Origin: Caulobacteraceae bacterium
Lineage (GTDB): Bacteria > Pseudomonadota > Alphaproteobacteria > Caulobacterales > Caulobacteraceae
Direction of reading: 5' to 3'
Assembly: GCA_947475465.1 (NCBI GenBank)
Contig: CANJLK010000001.1
Span: forward strand, 124,001 to 188,000
DNA: 64,000 nt
The position numbers and the translations under genes were made by a program. This document shows positions 8,297-18,228 of the stretch, in pieces (the stretch's first letter is position 1; each line of letters opens with the position of its first letter). The notes below the pieces were generated by a model, which was not told where the DNA came from, did not search any database, and saw only the letters and a list, made by a program, of their open reading frames with translations.

Positions 8297-10231
8297 ATGA
8301 CCCACAATGCCTCCGTGCGCGGCGGACGCCGCACCATGCACCGCCGCACAGCTCTCAAGGCCGGCGCCTGCGGCGCCTTCGCAGCCATCGCCGGCGGCCT
8401 GGCGTCGGAAGCCGAGGCCGAACAGAAGGCATCCAACTTCGGGGTCTACAAGGGCTATGCGAAGGAGACCTACGACGGCTGGGTGCGTAGGTCGGTCTAT
8501 GTGCCGGTGCGCGACGGCACGAAGATCGCGGTCGACATCTACCGTCCGACCAAGGGCGGCATGCCGCACACCGAGCGCCTGCCGGTGGCCTTCCAGTTCA
8601 AGCGCTATCAGCGCGCCATCGTCCAGCCCAACGGCGCCGTGGTCACCGTCCTGACCGGCAAGGGCGAATACGAGACGATGAACTATATCCAGAAGAGCGT
8701 GGGCCACCTCCTGAAGTGCGGCTACGTCATCGTCTCGGCCGACCGCCGCGGCACGGGCGCCTCGTTCGGCGTCCAGACCGACCTCTCGAACCCCAAGGAT
8801 TCCCTGGACGGCTACGACATCGTCGAGTGGCTGGCCAAGCAGCCCTGGAGCACCGGCAAAATCGGAATGTTCGGCGGCTCCTACGAGGGCGAGATTCAGT
8901 TGCGGGTCGCGGGCTCGGCGCCGCCGCACCTGCGCTGCATCACTCCGGAGGTTTCGCCCTTCGACTGGTACTGGACGGTCTCGCCCGGCGGGATCGCGCG
9001 GACTTCTCAGGCCAATTTCGCGACCATGACCCACGCCATCGACGTCGACCCCAACAATGGCCCGGTGGACGCCGACAAGGACCGCGCCTTGCTGAAGGCG
9101 GCGTTGGCCGAACACGCTGCGCACAACGATTATTCGGCGCCGGCCGGCAAGATGCCCTACTGGGACTCGAAGAATCCGGTGACCGGCGAGCAGAGCTGGA
9201 TGAAGCGGCACGGTGGCCACTACGCCCCGACGCTCGCGAAGTCGGGCATCGCCGCCTATCACATGACCGGCTGGTTCTCGAACGTATCGATCCACCAGCT
9301 GACCTGGTACGCCAACCAGAAGGCCGGGCCCAAGAAGCTGCTGATCGGGCCCTGGGCCACCGGCGGGGCGCGGACGGCCGAGGAGCGCGCCCTGTGGGGC
9401 GTCGAGACCCACCGCTTCTTCGACTACTGGCTGAAGGGCGTCCAGAACGGGATCATGGCTGAGCCCGCGATCCATTCGTCGATTCCCAGCGACCATACCC
9501 GTAACGGGGCCCCCTGGAGGGGCATGTCGGCGGCCTGGCCCAGGCCCGACGAGAAGCGCATCGAGTTCTTCTTCGGGGCTGGTGGCTCGGGCACGGCAAG
9601 GTCCGTGAACGACGGCGTTCTCAACCACGACCGGCCCACGGCCGCGGAGGGCAAGGACGACCTGCAGGTGCGCTACGACTGCTGGTACAAGGGCGGCTGC
9701 GAGCCGGCGGAGGCCGGCAAGGCGCCGGTCAATCACGCCGACTTCGACGCTCAGGGCCTGACCTACACCACCAAACCGATGCCCCACGATGTCGAGATCA
9801 CCGGCCACGGCCAGGCCAGGCTCTGGGTGACGTCGACGGCGGACGACGGCGATTTCTTCCTCAAAGTCCAGGACGTCGATCCGGCGGGCGCCTCCACCTA
9901 CATCGCCAATGGCGCGATCCGCGCCTCCCACCGCAAGCTGGGCAAGGCCCCCTATGACGTCATGGGGCTTCCCTGGCAGACCAACCTGGAAGCCGACGCC
10001 GCGCCGATCCCCAAGGGCGAGCCGATCGAACTGCAGTTCGGGATATTCCCGACCTCATACAATCTGAAGACGGGCCATCGGCTCCGGGTGACGATCACGG
10101 GGTCGGACCTGGACACCGGCCCCTCGCCGCAGGCCAGTCCCGCGCCGGTGATCGCCGTTTATCGTTCCGCGACCCATCCTTCCTCGGTGACGCTGCCGAT
10201 CATCCCGGGGAAACGGGCCCAGAAGGCCTAG
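8297..10231 (+). CDS. Tat-exported CocE/NonD-family alpha/beta hydrolase, paralogue 1
   Basis: A 644-residue protein with a twin-arginine leader (HRRTALKAGACGAF, Ala-rich core, cleavage near EAEAEQ). It has the CocE-type alpha/beta hydrolase domain (VPVRDGTKIAVDIYRP; DRRGTGASFG; nucleophile GGSYEGE, Ser about 195) and the C-terminal jelly-roll domain (DVEITGHGQARLWVTS, GHRLRVTITGSDLD, HPSSVTLPII) of X-Pro dipeptidyl-peptidase S15 relatives. Family members hydrolyse esters, beta-lactams or amides. The usual catalytic Asp (GWYD) and His (GPWxH) positions read GWFS (about 328) and GPWAT (about 355), so both canonical triad partners are missing. First of three tandem copies; 108 bases after the ABC exporter. 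Substrate unknown. Confidence 0.9.
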   Translation: MTHNASVRGGRRTMHRRTALKAGACGAFAAIAGGLASEAEAEQKASNFGVYKGYAKETYDGWVRRSVYVPVRDGTKIAVDIYRPTKGGMPHTERLPVAFQFKRYQRAIVQPNGAVVTVLTGKGEYETMNYIQKSVGHLLKCGYVIVSADRRGTGASFGVQTDLSNPKDSLDGYDIVEWLAKQPWSTGKIGMFGGSYEGEIQLRVAGSAPPHLRCITPEVSPFDWYWTVSPGGIARTSQANFATMTHAIDVDPNNGPVDADKDRALLKAALAEHAAHNDYSAPAGKMPYWDSKNPVTGEQSWMKRHGGHYAPTLAKSGIAAYHMTGWFSNVSIHQLTWYANQKAGPKKLLIGPWATGGARTAEERALWGVETHRFFDYWLKGVQNGIMAEPAIHSSIPSDHTRNGAPWRGMSAAWPRPDEKRIEFFFGAGGSGTARSVNDGVLNHDRPTAAEGKDDLQVRYDCWYKGGCEPAEAGKAPVNHADFDAQGLTYTTKPMPHDVEITGHGQARLWVTSTADDGDFFLKVQDVDPAGASTYIANGAIRASHRKLGKAPYDVMGLPWQTNLEADAAPIPKGEPIELQFGIFPTSYNLKTGHRLRVTITGSDLDTGPSPQASPAPVIAVYRSATHPSSVTLPIIPGKRAQKA

Positions 10232-10275
10232 GCCGCCAAGAGCGCGGATCGAAAGAGGTCGAACGGAGGAAGGCC

Positions 10276-12186
10276 ATGGCAAAGCAATCGAAAGATCGTC
10301 TGCTGTCGGCGGGTCGCCGCGCGGCGCTGAAGGCGGGCGCGGCCGGTGTGCTCTTGGCGACAGCCGGCGACATCTTGCCGGCTGCCACCGCTGAACGGCG
10401 CTCGGAATTCGGCATCTACGAGGGCTATTCGGCGGGGGTCTACGACGGTTGGGTCCGCACCTCCGTTTATGTCTCAGTGCGCGACGGGGTGAAGCTCGCT
10501 GTCGACGTCTACCGACCGACCAGGAACGGCAAGCTGCACACCGGGCGCCTGCCGGTGGTGTGGCAACCGAAGCGGTTCCAGCGCGCCATTGTGCGGCCGG
10601 ACGGGTCTCTGTCGGACGCCATGGGCGGGACCAGCATGGATTCAAACACCGTGCCCACCGCCCAACTGTTGGTGAAGCACGGCTACGTCGTGGTCTCCAT
10701 CGACCGGCGCGGTACGGGCGCCTCCTTCGGCACGCGCAGCGAATTCAGCGATCCGAAGGACGCCACCGATGGCTACGACATCACCGAATGGCTGGCGAGG
10801 CAGCCTTGGTCGGACGGCAAGATCGGCATGTTCGGCTGCTCCTACGAAGGCGAAATGCAGCTGCGCACGGCGGGCACGGCCCCGCCGCACCTGAAGGCGA
10901 TCATGCCTGAGGTATCGCCCTTCGACTGGTATTGGGTGGTCAACCCTAATGGGCTCTATAAGGGCGTGTACTTTATTCCCTACACTGCCTCGATCGTCTC
11001 CCAGGACACCAATCCCAACAATGGTCCGGTCGATGCGGACGCGGATCGGTCTCTGCTGAAGGCGGCGCTGGCCGAGCACAAGGCGGGCAACGACTATGGC
11101 GCGCCACTGGGCAAGCTGCCGTTCCGCGACAGCAGGAATCCGCTCTCCGGCGAGCAGAACTGGCTGAACCGGCAGGGCGGCCACTACGCCCCGATGCTCG
11201 TGAAGTCCGGCATCGCCGTCTACCACATCACCGGCTGGTTCGCGACGGTCAGCGTCCACCAGATGACCTGGTTCGCCAACCTCAAAGGCGCTCCCCAGAA
11301 GATGCTGATCGGGCCGTGGGCGGCCGGCGGCGCCGTCACCCCGCAGGAACGCGCGCTGTGCGCCGTCGAGGCCCACCGGTTCTTCGACTACTGGCTCAAG
11401 GGCGTCCAGAACGGGATCATGGCAGAGCCCGCCATCCACTCCTCGGTCCCAAGCACCCACACCCGCGAAGGTGGACCATGGATCGGCCTGCCGGCCGTCT
11501 GGCCGCTGCCGAACGAGCAGCGCACGGAATTCTTCTTTGAGGCCGGCCCCGCCGGCGCAGTCAGGTCGGTCAACGACGGAAAGTTGACACGTATTCGGCC
11601 GGCCGGCGCGGACGGCCGCGACGACCTTACGGTGCGCTACGACCTCAACTATGAGGGTGGCGTTGAGCCCGCGAAGCTCGGCAAGCCGCCGGTCAACCAC
11701 GCCGATTTCGACGCTCAGGGCCTGACCTATACCACCGAGCCGGTGGATCAGGACATGGAGGTCACCGGGCATGGCGAGGCCCGCCTTTGGGTCACCTCGA
11801 CCGCCGATGACGGGGATTTTTTCGTCAAGGTGCAAGACGTTGATCCGGCGGGCGCCTCGACCTATGTCGCCAACGGGATATTGCGGGCCTCCCACCGCAA
11901 GCTGGCCACGCCGCCCTATGATTACATGGGCCTGCCGTGGAACAGCAGCCTACAGGCTGACGTCCAGCCGATGCTCAAGGACGAGCCCACCGAATTGAGG
12001 TTCGCCCTCTTCCCGACCTCCTACCTCTTCAGGCGCGGACATCGGATCCGGGTGACGGTGACCGGCAGCGACCTCAACCTCGGCGTTTCTCCGAAGGTCA
12101 GCCCGGCCCCGGTGATCAGCCTCCATCGTTCGGCCGCCCACCCGTCCTCGGTGATCTTGCCGATCATTCCCGCTCGGGCGATCTAA
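10276..12186 (+). CDS. Tat-exported CocE/NonD-family alpha/beta hydrolase, paralogue 2
   Basis: The 636-residue second tandem copy starts after a strong GGAGGAAGG site. It has a Tat-like leader (GRRAALKAGAAGVLLA), nucleophile motif GCSYEGE (Ser about 189) and the C-terminal jelly-roll. As in its siblings, the Asp position reads GWFATV and the His position GPWAAGG. It also differs at the residue corresponding to CocE's oxyanion-hole Tyr: KRF here, KRY in the other four. It may therefore be the most divergent in activity, or a binding protein. It is 44 bases downstream of paralogue 1, so co-transcription is likely. Confidence 0.88.
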   Translation: MAKQSKDRLLSAGRRAALKAGAAGVLLATAGDILPAATAERRSEFGIYEGYSAGVYDGWVRTSVYVSVRDGVKLAVDVYRPTRNGKLHTGRLPVVWQPKRFQRAIVRPDGSLSDAMGGTSMDSNTVPTAQLLVKHGYVVVSIDRRGTGASFGTRSEFSDPKDATDGYDITEWLARQPWSDGKIGMFGCSYEGEMQLRTAGTAPPHLKAIMPEVSPFDWYWVVNPNGLYKGVYFIPYTASIVSQDTNPNNGPVDADADRSLLKAALAEHKAGNDYGAPLGKLPFRDSRNPLSGEQNWLNRQGGHYAPMLVKSGIAVYHITGWFATVSVHQMTWFANLKGAPQKMLIGPWAAGGAVTPQERALCAVEAHRFFDYWLKGVQNGIMAEPAIHSSVPSTHTREGGPWIGLPAVWPLPNEQRTEFFFEAGPAGAVRSVNDGKLTRIRPAGADGRDDLTVRYDLNYEGGVEPAKLGKPPVNHADFDAQGLTYTTEPVDQDMEVTGHGEARLWVTSTADDGDFFVKVQDVDPAGASTYVANGILRASHRKLATPPYDYMGLPWNSSLQADVQPMLKDEPTELRFALFPTSYLFRRGHRIRVTVTGSDLNLGVSPKVSPAPVISLHRSAAHPSSVILPIIPARAI

Positions 12187-12433
12187 CCCCCTGGACGAGC
12201 GGCCCGAGCTGTTGCTCGGAATGGCTTGATTTTTCAAACTTCCGGTAGGAAGATTAAGAGGCTGGGGGGCAGTTCAATCGTTCGCTCTCCGACCCGCGGG
12301 TTCGTCGCTTTTTGGTTGTGCCGCACATCTGGCGGTCGCCGACAATCGCTGGGCTGCGCGGCCTTGCGACCCAAGTTGCGGCATAGAGCTTCAGAGGCGC
12401 GCAAAGCGTCCGCAAGAACAGGGAAGAACGCCA
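12187..12433 (+). promoter_or_regulatory. Gap between CocE-like genes 2 and 3: hairpin, then conserved leader
   Basis: At 12204-12219, CCGAGC-TGTT-GCTCGG forms a 6-bp stem; a run of five T lies about ten bases further on, so it could be a weak terminator after paralogue 2. From 12393 the leader AGAGGCGCGC followed by GAACAGGGAAG matches the leaders of genes 1 and 4. This suggests gene 3 has its own promoter in the gap. No clear -35/-10 pair could be fixed. Confidence 0.4.
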
Positions 12434-14356
12434 ATGAGCCAGGAAGACAGCGCGGACGTGGCTGTCCGCCGCGGCGTGGGCCGCCGCACCGCACTGAGGA
12501 TTGCTGCCGGGGGTGTGGCCCTGGGCGCCGTCAACAGCGGCCTTTCCGCAAACGCTCAGGCCAAGGGTCGCGTCTCGAAGTTCGGCGCCTACGAAGGCTA
12601 TGCCACCGACACTTATGACGGCTGGGTGCGCACCGCCGTCTACATCCCGGTGCGCGACGGGACCCGGCTGGCCGCGGACATCTACCGCCCGACCCGGGCC
12701 AAGGCGTTGCACAAGGGCCGGCTGCCCGCTGCCTTCCAGTTCAAGCGCTACCAGCGGGCCATCGTCCAGCCGGATGGTTCGTTGGTCGACGCCCTGGGCG
12801 GCCAGAGCATGGACTCGCTCGACCTGAAGACCGCCTTGCGGTTGATCCGGCACGGCTATGTGATCGTTTCCGTCGACCGGCGAGGGTCCGGCGCATCGTT
12901 CGGGGTGCGTAGCGAGCAAAGCGACCCGATCGACGCCCTCGACGGCTACGACGTCGTCGAGTGGCTGGCCAGGCAGCCCTGGTGCACCGGCAAGGTCGGC
13001 ATGTACGGGGCCTCCTACGAAGGCGAGGTGCAGCTTCGTGTCGCCGGCACGGCGCCGCCCCACCTGCGGGCGATCATTCCGGAAGTCGCGCCCTTCGACT
13101 GGTACTGGACGGTTTCGCCGGGCGGCATCGCCAGGACCTCCCAGGCCAAGTTCGGCGAGACCCTCTTCAAGCTCGACACCGATCCGAACAACGGACCCGT
13201 GGACGCCGACAAGGACCGCGCGCTCCTGAAGGCGGCTTTGGACGAGCACCGCAAGGGCAACGACTATTCGGGGCCGGCCGGCAAGATACCCTTCTGGGAC
13301 TCGAAGAACCCGGTCACCGGCAAGCCGCACTGGACGGTCCGGCACGGCGGCAATTTCGCCCCCGGTCTCGCGAAGTCGGGGATCGCCGTCTACCACATCA
13401 CCGGCTGGTTCTCGAACGTCACCGTCCACCAGCTGGCGTGGTGGGTGAACATCAGGGGGACCCCGCAGAAGCTGCTGATCGGGCCGTGGGGCGGGGGTGG
13501 CGCGCGCACTGACGACGAGCGCGACCTGGCCGCGCTCGAGGCGCATCGCTTCTTCGATTTCTGGCTCAAGGGGGTCCCCAACGGGATCATGGCCGAGCCG
13601 GCGATCCATTCCTCGATCCCGAGCTCCCACACCCGCGACGGTGCGCCCTGGAAAGCCATGTCCGGCGTCTGGCCGCGCCCGGACGAACAGCGTGTGCAGT
13701 TCTACTTCGACGCCGGTCCGACCGGTTCGGCCAAGTCGGTCAACGACGGCAAGCTCACCCGCGCGAAGCCCGCGGCCGCCGAGGGTCGGGACGACCTGCA
13801 GGTGCGTTACGACTGCTGGTACAAGGGCGGCTGCGAGCCTGCGGAGCCGGGCCGTCCGCCCGTCAACCACGCCGATTTCGACGCCCAGGGCCTGACCTAC
13901 ACCACCAAGCCGCTGTCGCACGATGTCGAGATCACCGGCCACGGGCAGGCCAGGCTTTGGATCACATCGACCGCCGACGATGGGGATTTCTTCCTGAAGG
14001 TGCAGGACGTCGACCCCTCGGGCGCGTCCGGCTTCGTGGCCTCCGGCGCTCTGCGCGCCTCCCACCGCAAGCTGGGCAAGGCCCCCTACGGCTATTTCGG
14101 CCTGCCCTACAACACCAGCCTCGAGGCCGACGCCGCGCCGATCCCGAAGGGCGCGCCTATCGCGCTCGAATTCGGAATCTTCCCGACGTCCTACATCGTC
14201 CGGAAGGGTCACCGCATCCGGATCACCATCACTGGGTCGGATCTCGACACTGGCCCGTCACCGCAGGTCAGTCCGGCGCCGGTGATCAGCCTCTTCCGGT
14301 CGGCCAGCCACCCGTCTTCGGTGACCTTGCCGATCATTCCGGCCCGCAAGGCCTGA
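12434..14356 (+). CDS. Tat-exported CocE/NonD-family alpha/beta hydrolase, paralogue 3
   Basis: The 640-residue third tandem copy has a Tat-type leader (GRRTALRIAAGGVALG), hydrolase core with nucleophile GASYEGE (Ser about 194), and the C-terminal jelly-roll ending HPSSVTLPIIP. Canonical Asp and His positions read GWFSNV and GPWGGGG. Its closest-looking sibling is paralogue 1: both share the stretch KGGCEPAE and the ending TKP(M/L)xHDVEITGHGQARLW. A TonB receptor gene follows 84 bases downstream, which suggests that the periplasmic hydrolase and outer-membrane uptake serve the same substrate. Confidence 0.9.
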   Translation: MSQEDSADVAVRRGVGRRTALRIAAGGVALGAVNSGLSANAQAKGRVSKFGAYEGYATDTYDGWVRTAVYIPVRDGTRLAADIYRPTRAKALHKGRLPAAFQFKRYQRAIVQPDGSLVDALGGQSMDSLDLKTALRLIRHGYVIVSVDRRGSGASFGVRSEQSDPIDALDGYDVVEWLARQPWCTGKVGMYGASYEGEVQLRVAGTAPPHLRAIIPEVAPFDWYWTVSPGGIARTSQAKFGETLFKLDTDPNNGPVDADKDRALLKAALDEHRKGNDYSGPAGKIPFWDSKNPVTGKPHWTVRHGGNFAPGLAKSGIAVYHITGWFSNVTVHQLAWWVNIRGTPQKLLIGPWGGGGARTDDERDLAALEAHRFFDFWLKGVPNGIMAEPAIHSSIPSSHTRDGAPWKAMSGVWPRPDEQRVQFYFDAGPTGSAKSVNDGKLTRAKPAAAEGRDDLQVRYDCWYKGGCEPAEPGRPPVNHADFDAQGLTYTTKPLSHDVEITGHGQARLWITSTADDGDFFLKVQDVDPSGASGFVASGALRASHRKLGKAPYGYFGLPYNTSLEADAAPIPKGAPIALEFGIFPTSYIVRKGHRIRITITGSDLDTGPSPQVSPAPVISLFRSASHPSSVTLPIIPARKA

Positions 14357-14388
14357 GTGAGGGTAGCGCCGACTCCACACCGACTGCC

Positions 14389-14406
14389 AACAACAACAAC
14401 AACAAC
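14389..14406 (+). repeat. (AAC)6 trinucleotide repeat in TonB-receptor 5' region
   Basis: Six perfect AAC units lie 34 bases before the receptor start, between the stop of CocE paralogue 3 and the ribosome site. Such a tract is unusual in this GC-rich context. It may be an unstructured translation enhancer or a slippage-prone spacer. Confidence 0.8.
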
Positions 14407-14440
14407 GCCCAGACATGGGCAACCAAGGGGAAGAAACGAA

Positions 14441-17215
14441 ATGACCATCGATCAGGACGGGAACCGGGGTCCCGCGAATTCCAGATCGCCGAGGGCCAGA
14501 TGGTTCCGTGGTGCGGGCCTGGTTCTGGCCGCGAGCCTGGTGGGCATGGGCGCCCCGGCGGTGGCCCAGACCAAGGGCGATACGGCGGCGCGAAACGCCG
14601 TCGACCTGGGTGAGGTCACCGTCACCGCCCGCCGGGTCGAGGAGAATATCCAAAGCGTGCCGCTCGCCGTCACCGCGCTCAGCCAGACCAAGCTCGACAC
14701 CCTGGTGGTCGACAATATCGCCGACCTCAACAAGCTGTCGCCGGGCCTGCAGGTCAACGCCTGCGTCAGCGGCGGCCTGACCGGCGGGGCCGCCTGCCGC
14801 ACCACGATCCGCGGCTTCACCTCGGGCCAGAACGCCGACTTCGGCGCCGTCGCCAGCTACTTCGCCGACGCGCCCGGCATGTTCACCTCCAACTACGACC
14901 TGCAGAATATCCAGGTGCTCAAGGGACCCCAGGGCACGCTGTTCGGCGATACGGTCACGGGCGGGGCGGTGCTCTACGTGCCGCGCAAGCCCAACGGGGC
15001 CAAGGGCGGGTTCCTCACCGCCGAACTGGGCAATTTCAACTACCGCAAGATCACGGGCGCCTACGAGAACTCCCTGGCGGACGGCAAGATCCTGTTTCGG
15101 GTGGCCGGCCAGTATCGCCACCGCGACGGCTTTGCGACCGTCCACTATTCGAACGGCACGACCGACAAGGTCGGGGACTACGACCAGGAATATATGCGCG
15201 CGTCGCTGGTCCTGAAGCCGTTCGACCGCCTGGAGAACTACACCGTCGCGCTCCTCCAGCGCGACGCTTCGCACGGCGGCGTGCAGCCGGCGCTCTACAC
15301 CGATCCGCGCTTCTTCTCGGCGGCGATCCGCAACGTCATCCCATCGGCCGATCCGGTGCGGGCGGCGACCTACCAGTTCTACACCGGCGCCCTGCCGGCG
15401 GCGGGCCTGAGCTGGTCGCAGATCGCCCTGGCCGCCGTGGCCCGGCAGGCGGCGGCGGGCCCCGATGAGGTCTGGTCGGACATCAACGCCAAGACCACCC
15501 GGCTCTACGCCGGCATCGTCAACCAGACGAAGGTGACGCTCACCGACCACCTCTATGTCCGCAACATCTACCAGCTGCGCTGGATTCCCTACCAGAAGGG
15601 CGGCAGCGGCAACTATGACGGCACCGACGAGCCGGCGCTCCAGCAGTCAGGATACCGTTCGCCGACATCGACGAATGGCTACGACGGCAACTACGGAACC
15701 TCCAAGAACGGCTTCAAGAACCGCCAGTGGACCGACGAGGTCCAGGCCGTCGGCGACCTGTGGGACAACAAGATCCAGTACCAGGGCGGCTATTTCCACC
15801 GCGAGGACCGGCCCGGCGACCGGATCGGCTACTACCCCTATGCGACGCCCTCGCCGGGCGCGGGCGGGGTCATCCTGTCGGGCAACAACAGTTCGTTCCT
15901 GACACCCGCGGCTTGCGCCGCGCTCGGCACGCCGGGAAATTCATTCTGCGTGCGCCTGAGCGGCTTCGCCCGCCATTCCGACGCGGTCTACGCCCAGGTG
16001 AACTACAAGCTGACCGATTCCCTGACCATCACGGGGGGCGTTAGGCGATCGGTCATCAGCCCCGGCGTGACCACCACGGGGCTCTATGCGGCGCCCAGCA
16101 TCAGCTTCACCGCCAGCAATGGGACGACCATCGTCGTGCCGGTGATGAACCCGAGTCTCGTCAAATACAGCAACATCCCCGACACCACGTCCTCGGCGCC
16201 CGGATACAAGTCGACCACCTACAACATCAGCGCCGACTGGAAGATCAACGACGACAACCTCGTCTACATCGCCCACCGCAAGGGCTTCAAAGGCGGCGGC
16301 GTCAATGCCGCCCTGCCGGTCACCGACCCCAACTATGTGTTCCAGCCGGAGAGCCTGAAGGACGTCGAAATCGGGCTGAAGTCTGACTGGTCGATCGGCG
16401 GCGTTCGCGGGCGGACCAACGTGGCCTTCTACAAGGACTGGTACAGCAACATCCAGACCGGCACGCGCGGGTCGGGCAATGCGCAGCTGTTCACCATCAA
16501 CGGCGGGACGGCGGATTTCCACGGGGTCGAGCTCGAAGCCAGCATCATCCCCAGCCCCTGGTTCACGATCAGCGGCAACATCTCCTACGAGAGCAACAAA
16601 TATACCCAGTTCATCGAAAACACCTTCTGCTCGGTCCAGGCCTGGCGGCAGGCGCCGGGCGGCAACTGCGACCTGGCGGCGGGCATCCCGGCCAACACCC
16701 CGATCACCATCGACCACGCCAACGGGGTCCTGACCATCGCCGCCGTAGCGCCCAGCGCCGCCTTGCCCGCAGGTCGCGCGGCGCAGGTCTTCAACTTCAA
16801 GCCGGACGGCTTCAACGTGCCCCTGACCTGGTCGCTCCAGCCGGAGATCCACCTCGAGCCGCTGCTGGGCGAGGACGTGACCATCGAGATGAATATCTAC
16901 CATAGCGCCGGCAAGACGGGTTACGGGGTGGGACCGTCGGACTACGCCGGTGTGTCGCCCTTCGTCGTGCAGTCGTGGACGGGGGCGATCTCGGGTCTCG
17001 ATGCCTTCAGCTACCCGAAGTACACCAGCTACGACCTCAGCATCGACTGGCGGAAGATAAAGGGAACGCAGGCCAACGCCTTCCTGCGCATCACCAATCT
17101 TCAGAACAAGCGCCGCCGGGTGGGCGGCGGCGACACCTTCGTCAGCGGCGGGTCCAGCGGCCCGATCGCCAATGAGCCGCGTATGGTCCTGGCCGGTCTG
17201 ACCTACAACTTCTGA
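14441..17215 (+). CDS. TonB-dependent outer-membrane receptor 1
   Basis: The 924-residue receptor starts at ATG 14441 with AAGGGGAAG upstream; the ORF track start at 14357 lies in the leader. It has a signal peptide (LVLAASLVGMGAPAVAQ), a TonB-box-like segment followed by the plug (EVTVTARRVEENIQSVPLAVTALS; LKGPQGTLFGDTVTGGAV) and a long beta-barrel ending in aromatic LTYNF. Such receptors import large or scarce substrates using TonB/ExbBD energy; in sphingomonads and Caulobacterales many take up plant-derived or hydrophobic compounds rather than siderophores. It lies directly after three Tat-exported hydrolases and before cytoplasmic catabolic genes. Confidence 0.95.
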   Translation: MTIDQDGNRGPANSRSPRARWFRGAGLVLAASLVGMGAPAVAQTKGDTAARNAVDLGEVTVTARRVEENIQSVPLAVTALSQTKLDTLVVDNIADLNKLSPGLQVNACVSGGLTGGAACRTTIRGFTSGQNADFGAVASYFADAPGMFTSNYDLQNIQVLKGPQGTLFGDTVTGGAVLYVPRKPNGAKGGFLTAELGNFNYRKITGAYENSLADGKILFRVAGQYRHRDGFATVHYSNGTTDKVGDYDQEYMRASLVLKPFDRLENYTVALLQRDASHGGVQPALYTDPRFFSAAIRNVIPSADPVRAATYQFYTGALPAAGLSWSQIALAAVARQAAAGPDEVWSDINAKTTRLYAGIVNQTKVTLTDHLYVRNIYQLRWIPYQKGGSGNYDGTDEPALQQSGYRSPTSTNGYDGNYGTSKNGFKNRQWTDEVQAVGDLWDNKIQYQGGYFHREDRPGDRIGYYPYATPSPGAGGVILSGNNSSFLTPAACAALGTPGNSFCVRLSGFARHSDAVYAQVNYKLTDSLTITGGVRRSVISPGVTTTGLYAAPSISFTASNGTTIVVPVMNPSLVKYSNIPDTTSSAPGYKSTTYNISADWKINDDNLVYIAHRKGFKGGGVNAALPVTDPNYVFQPESLKDVEIGLKSDWSIGGVRGRTNVAFYKDWYSNIQTGTRGSGNAQLFTINGGTADFHGVELEASIIPSPWFTISGNISYESNKYTQFIENTFCSVQAWRQAPGGNCDLAAGIPANTPITIDHANGVLTIAAVAPSAALPAGRAAQVFNFKPDGFNVPLTWSLQPEIHLEPLLGEDVTIEMNIYHSAGKTGYGVGPSDYAGVSPFVVQSWTGAISGLDAFSYPKYTSYDLSIDWRKIKGTQANAFLRITNLQNKRRRVGGGDTFVSGGSSGPIANEPRMVLAGLTYNF

Positions 17216-17222
17216 CGGCAAG

Positions 17223-17251
17223 GATCGCGCCGGGGCGACCCCGGCGCGATC
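17223..17251 (+). terminator. Strong hairpin after TonB receptor 1
   Basis: A perfect 13-bp stem, GATCGCGCCGGGG paired with CCCCGGCGCGATC around a CGA loop, begins eight bases after the stop. It is followed by C rather than T, so it may act as an RNA 3' stabiliser or a partial terminator. Confidence 0.55.
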
Positions 17252-17353
17252 CCCCCCGCCGACGGCCACGGGCGCCCTGTTGACGGGCGCGCGCCTTTGC
17301 TAAGATCAACGCGACACGCCGTGCGTCAGGCTGGCGAAGTTGGGAGAGCCGCC

Positions 17354-18154
17354 ATGAAGAAGATCGCCATCACCGAGCGGGCGCCAGACGCAATCTCGCG
17401 CGAGGACACGACCGGCGTCGCTTTCACCGGCGACATCGCCAGTCGCAAGATCGTCGACAAGGACGATTTCCGCCTGTCCCTGTGGCGACACGAACTCGCG
17501 CCCGGGGCCGCGATCCATCTGGATCGTCCGGCGGAAGATCACATCTTCTACGTCGTCGACGGCGAATTGCTGGTCGGAGGCACCCCGGTTCCGCCAAGGG
17601 GCGCAGCCTCCATCGGGGCCGGGGCGATTTCCGAGGTCAGCGGCGGCGCCCAGGGCGCGACGGTGCTGGAGTATGTTGGTGACGCCGAGACCCGGCCGGA
17701 CAAGCCGGGCGGCTGCGTGCACATCCTCTCCCAACCCTGGATGGAGCACACGACGGTTTCGTCCCACGCGCTCTATTTCGATTCCAGTTGCCCCAATTGC
17801 TCGGTCTGGCTGCACATGACCCGCGTCGACAAGGGGGGGGCCACGCCGCCCCACTACCACACCGAGGACGAGATCATCTGCGTGGTGCAAGGCGACATGA
17901 ACCTCGGCACCCGGTCGATCGCCACCGGCGGCGCCGTGGGCGTCGCAAAGCAGGTCGTCTATAGCTTCGAGGCGGGCGACGAGGGCCTCGGCTTTGTCAA
18001 TTTCCGTCAGGCCGACCCCTTCTTCCTGCTCAAGGGCAAGAAGCTTGAGGAGGCCAAGAGTGAACGCGAACTGGTGCGCGCACTGCTGGGTCGGCTGAGC
18101 CGGGAACGCATGGCCGGCGCCGTGTCCCTGCCGAGGCCGATCGGGACGGGCTGA
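17354..18154 (+). CDS. Two-domain cupin protein
   Basis: A 266-residue bicupin starting at ATG 17354 after GGGAGAG; the track start at 17297 lacks a ribosome site. The N-terminal cupin includes HLDRPAEDHIFYVVDGEL and the C-terminal cupin the metal-binding pattern PPHYHTEDEIICVVQG (HxH...E). Only the second domain has a full metal site. Bicupins of this kind include dioxygenases and isomerases of aromatic or sugar-acid breakdown. It lies between the receptor and a fumarylacetoacetase-family gene, which fits a ring-cleavage or hydratase-type step, but the reaction is not identifiable. Confidence 0.75.
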   Translation: MKKIAITERAPDAISREDTTGVAFTGDIASRKIVDKDDFRLSLWRHELAPGAAIHLDRPAEDHIFYVVDGELLVGGTPVPPRGAASIGAGAISEVSGGAQGATVLEYVGDAETRPDKPGGCVHILSQPWMEHTTVSSHALYFDSSCPNCSVWLHMTRVDKGGATPPHYHTEDEIICVVQGDMNLGTRSIATGGAVGVAKQVVYSFEAGDEGLGFVNFRQADPFFLLKGKKLEEAKSERELVRALLGRLSRERMAGAVSLPRPIGTG

Positions 18155-18228
18155 GCCATTCCGACGCCTTAGGCCATGCGGCTATTCACGCGCGGCGACT
18201 TACGGGCTGCGCTTATTAGGGACGAAAT

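Noticed and set aside
12254-14212. 652-residue minus ORF antisense to CocE paralogue 3
   Set aside because: The opposite strand has a Tat leader, catalytic motif and paralogues; similar antisense ORFs over the other copies confirm shadowing.
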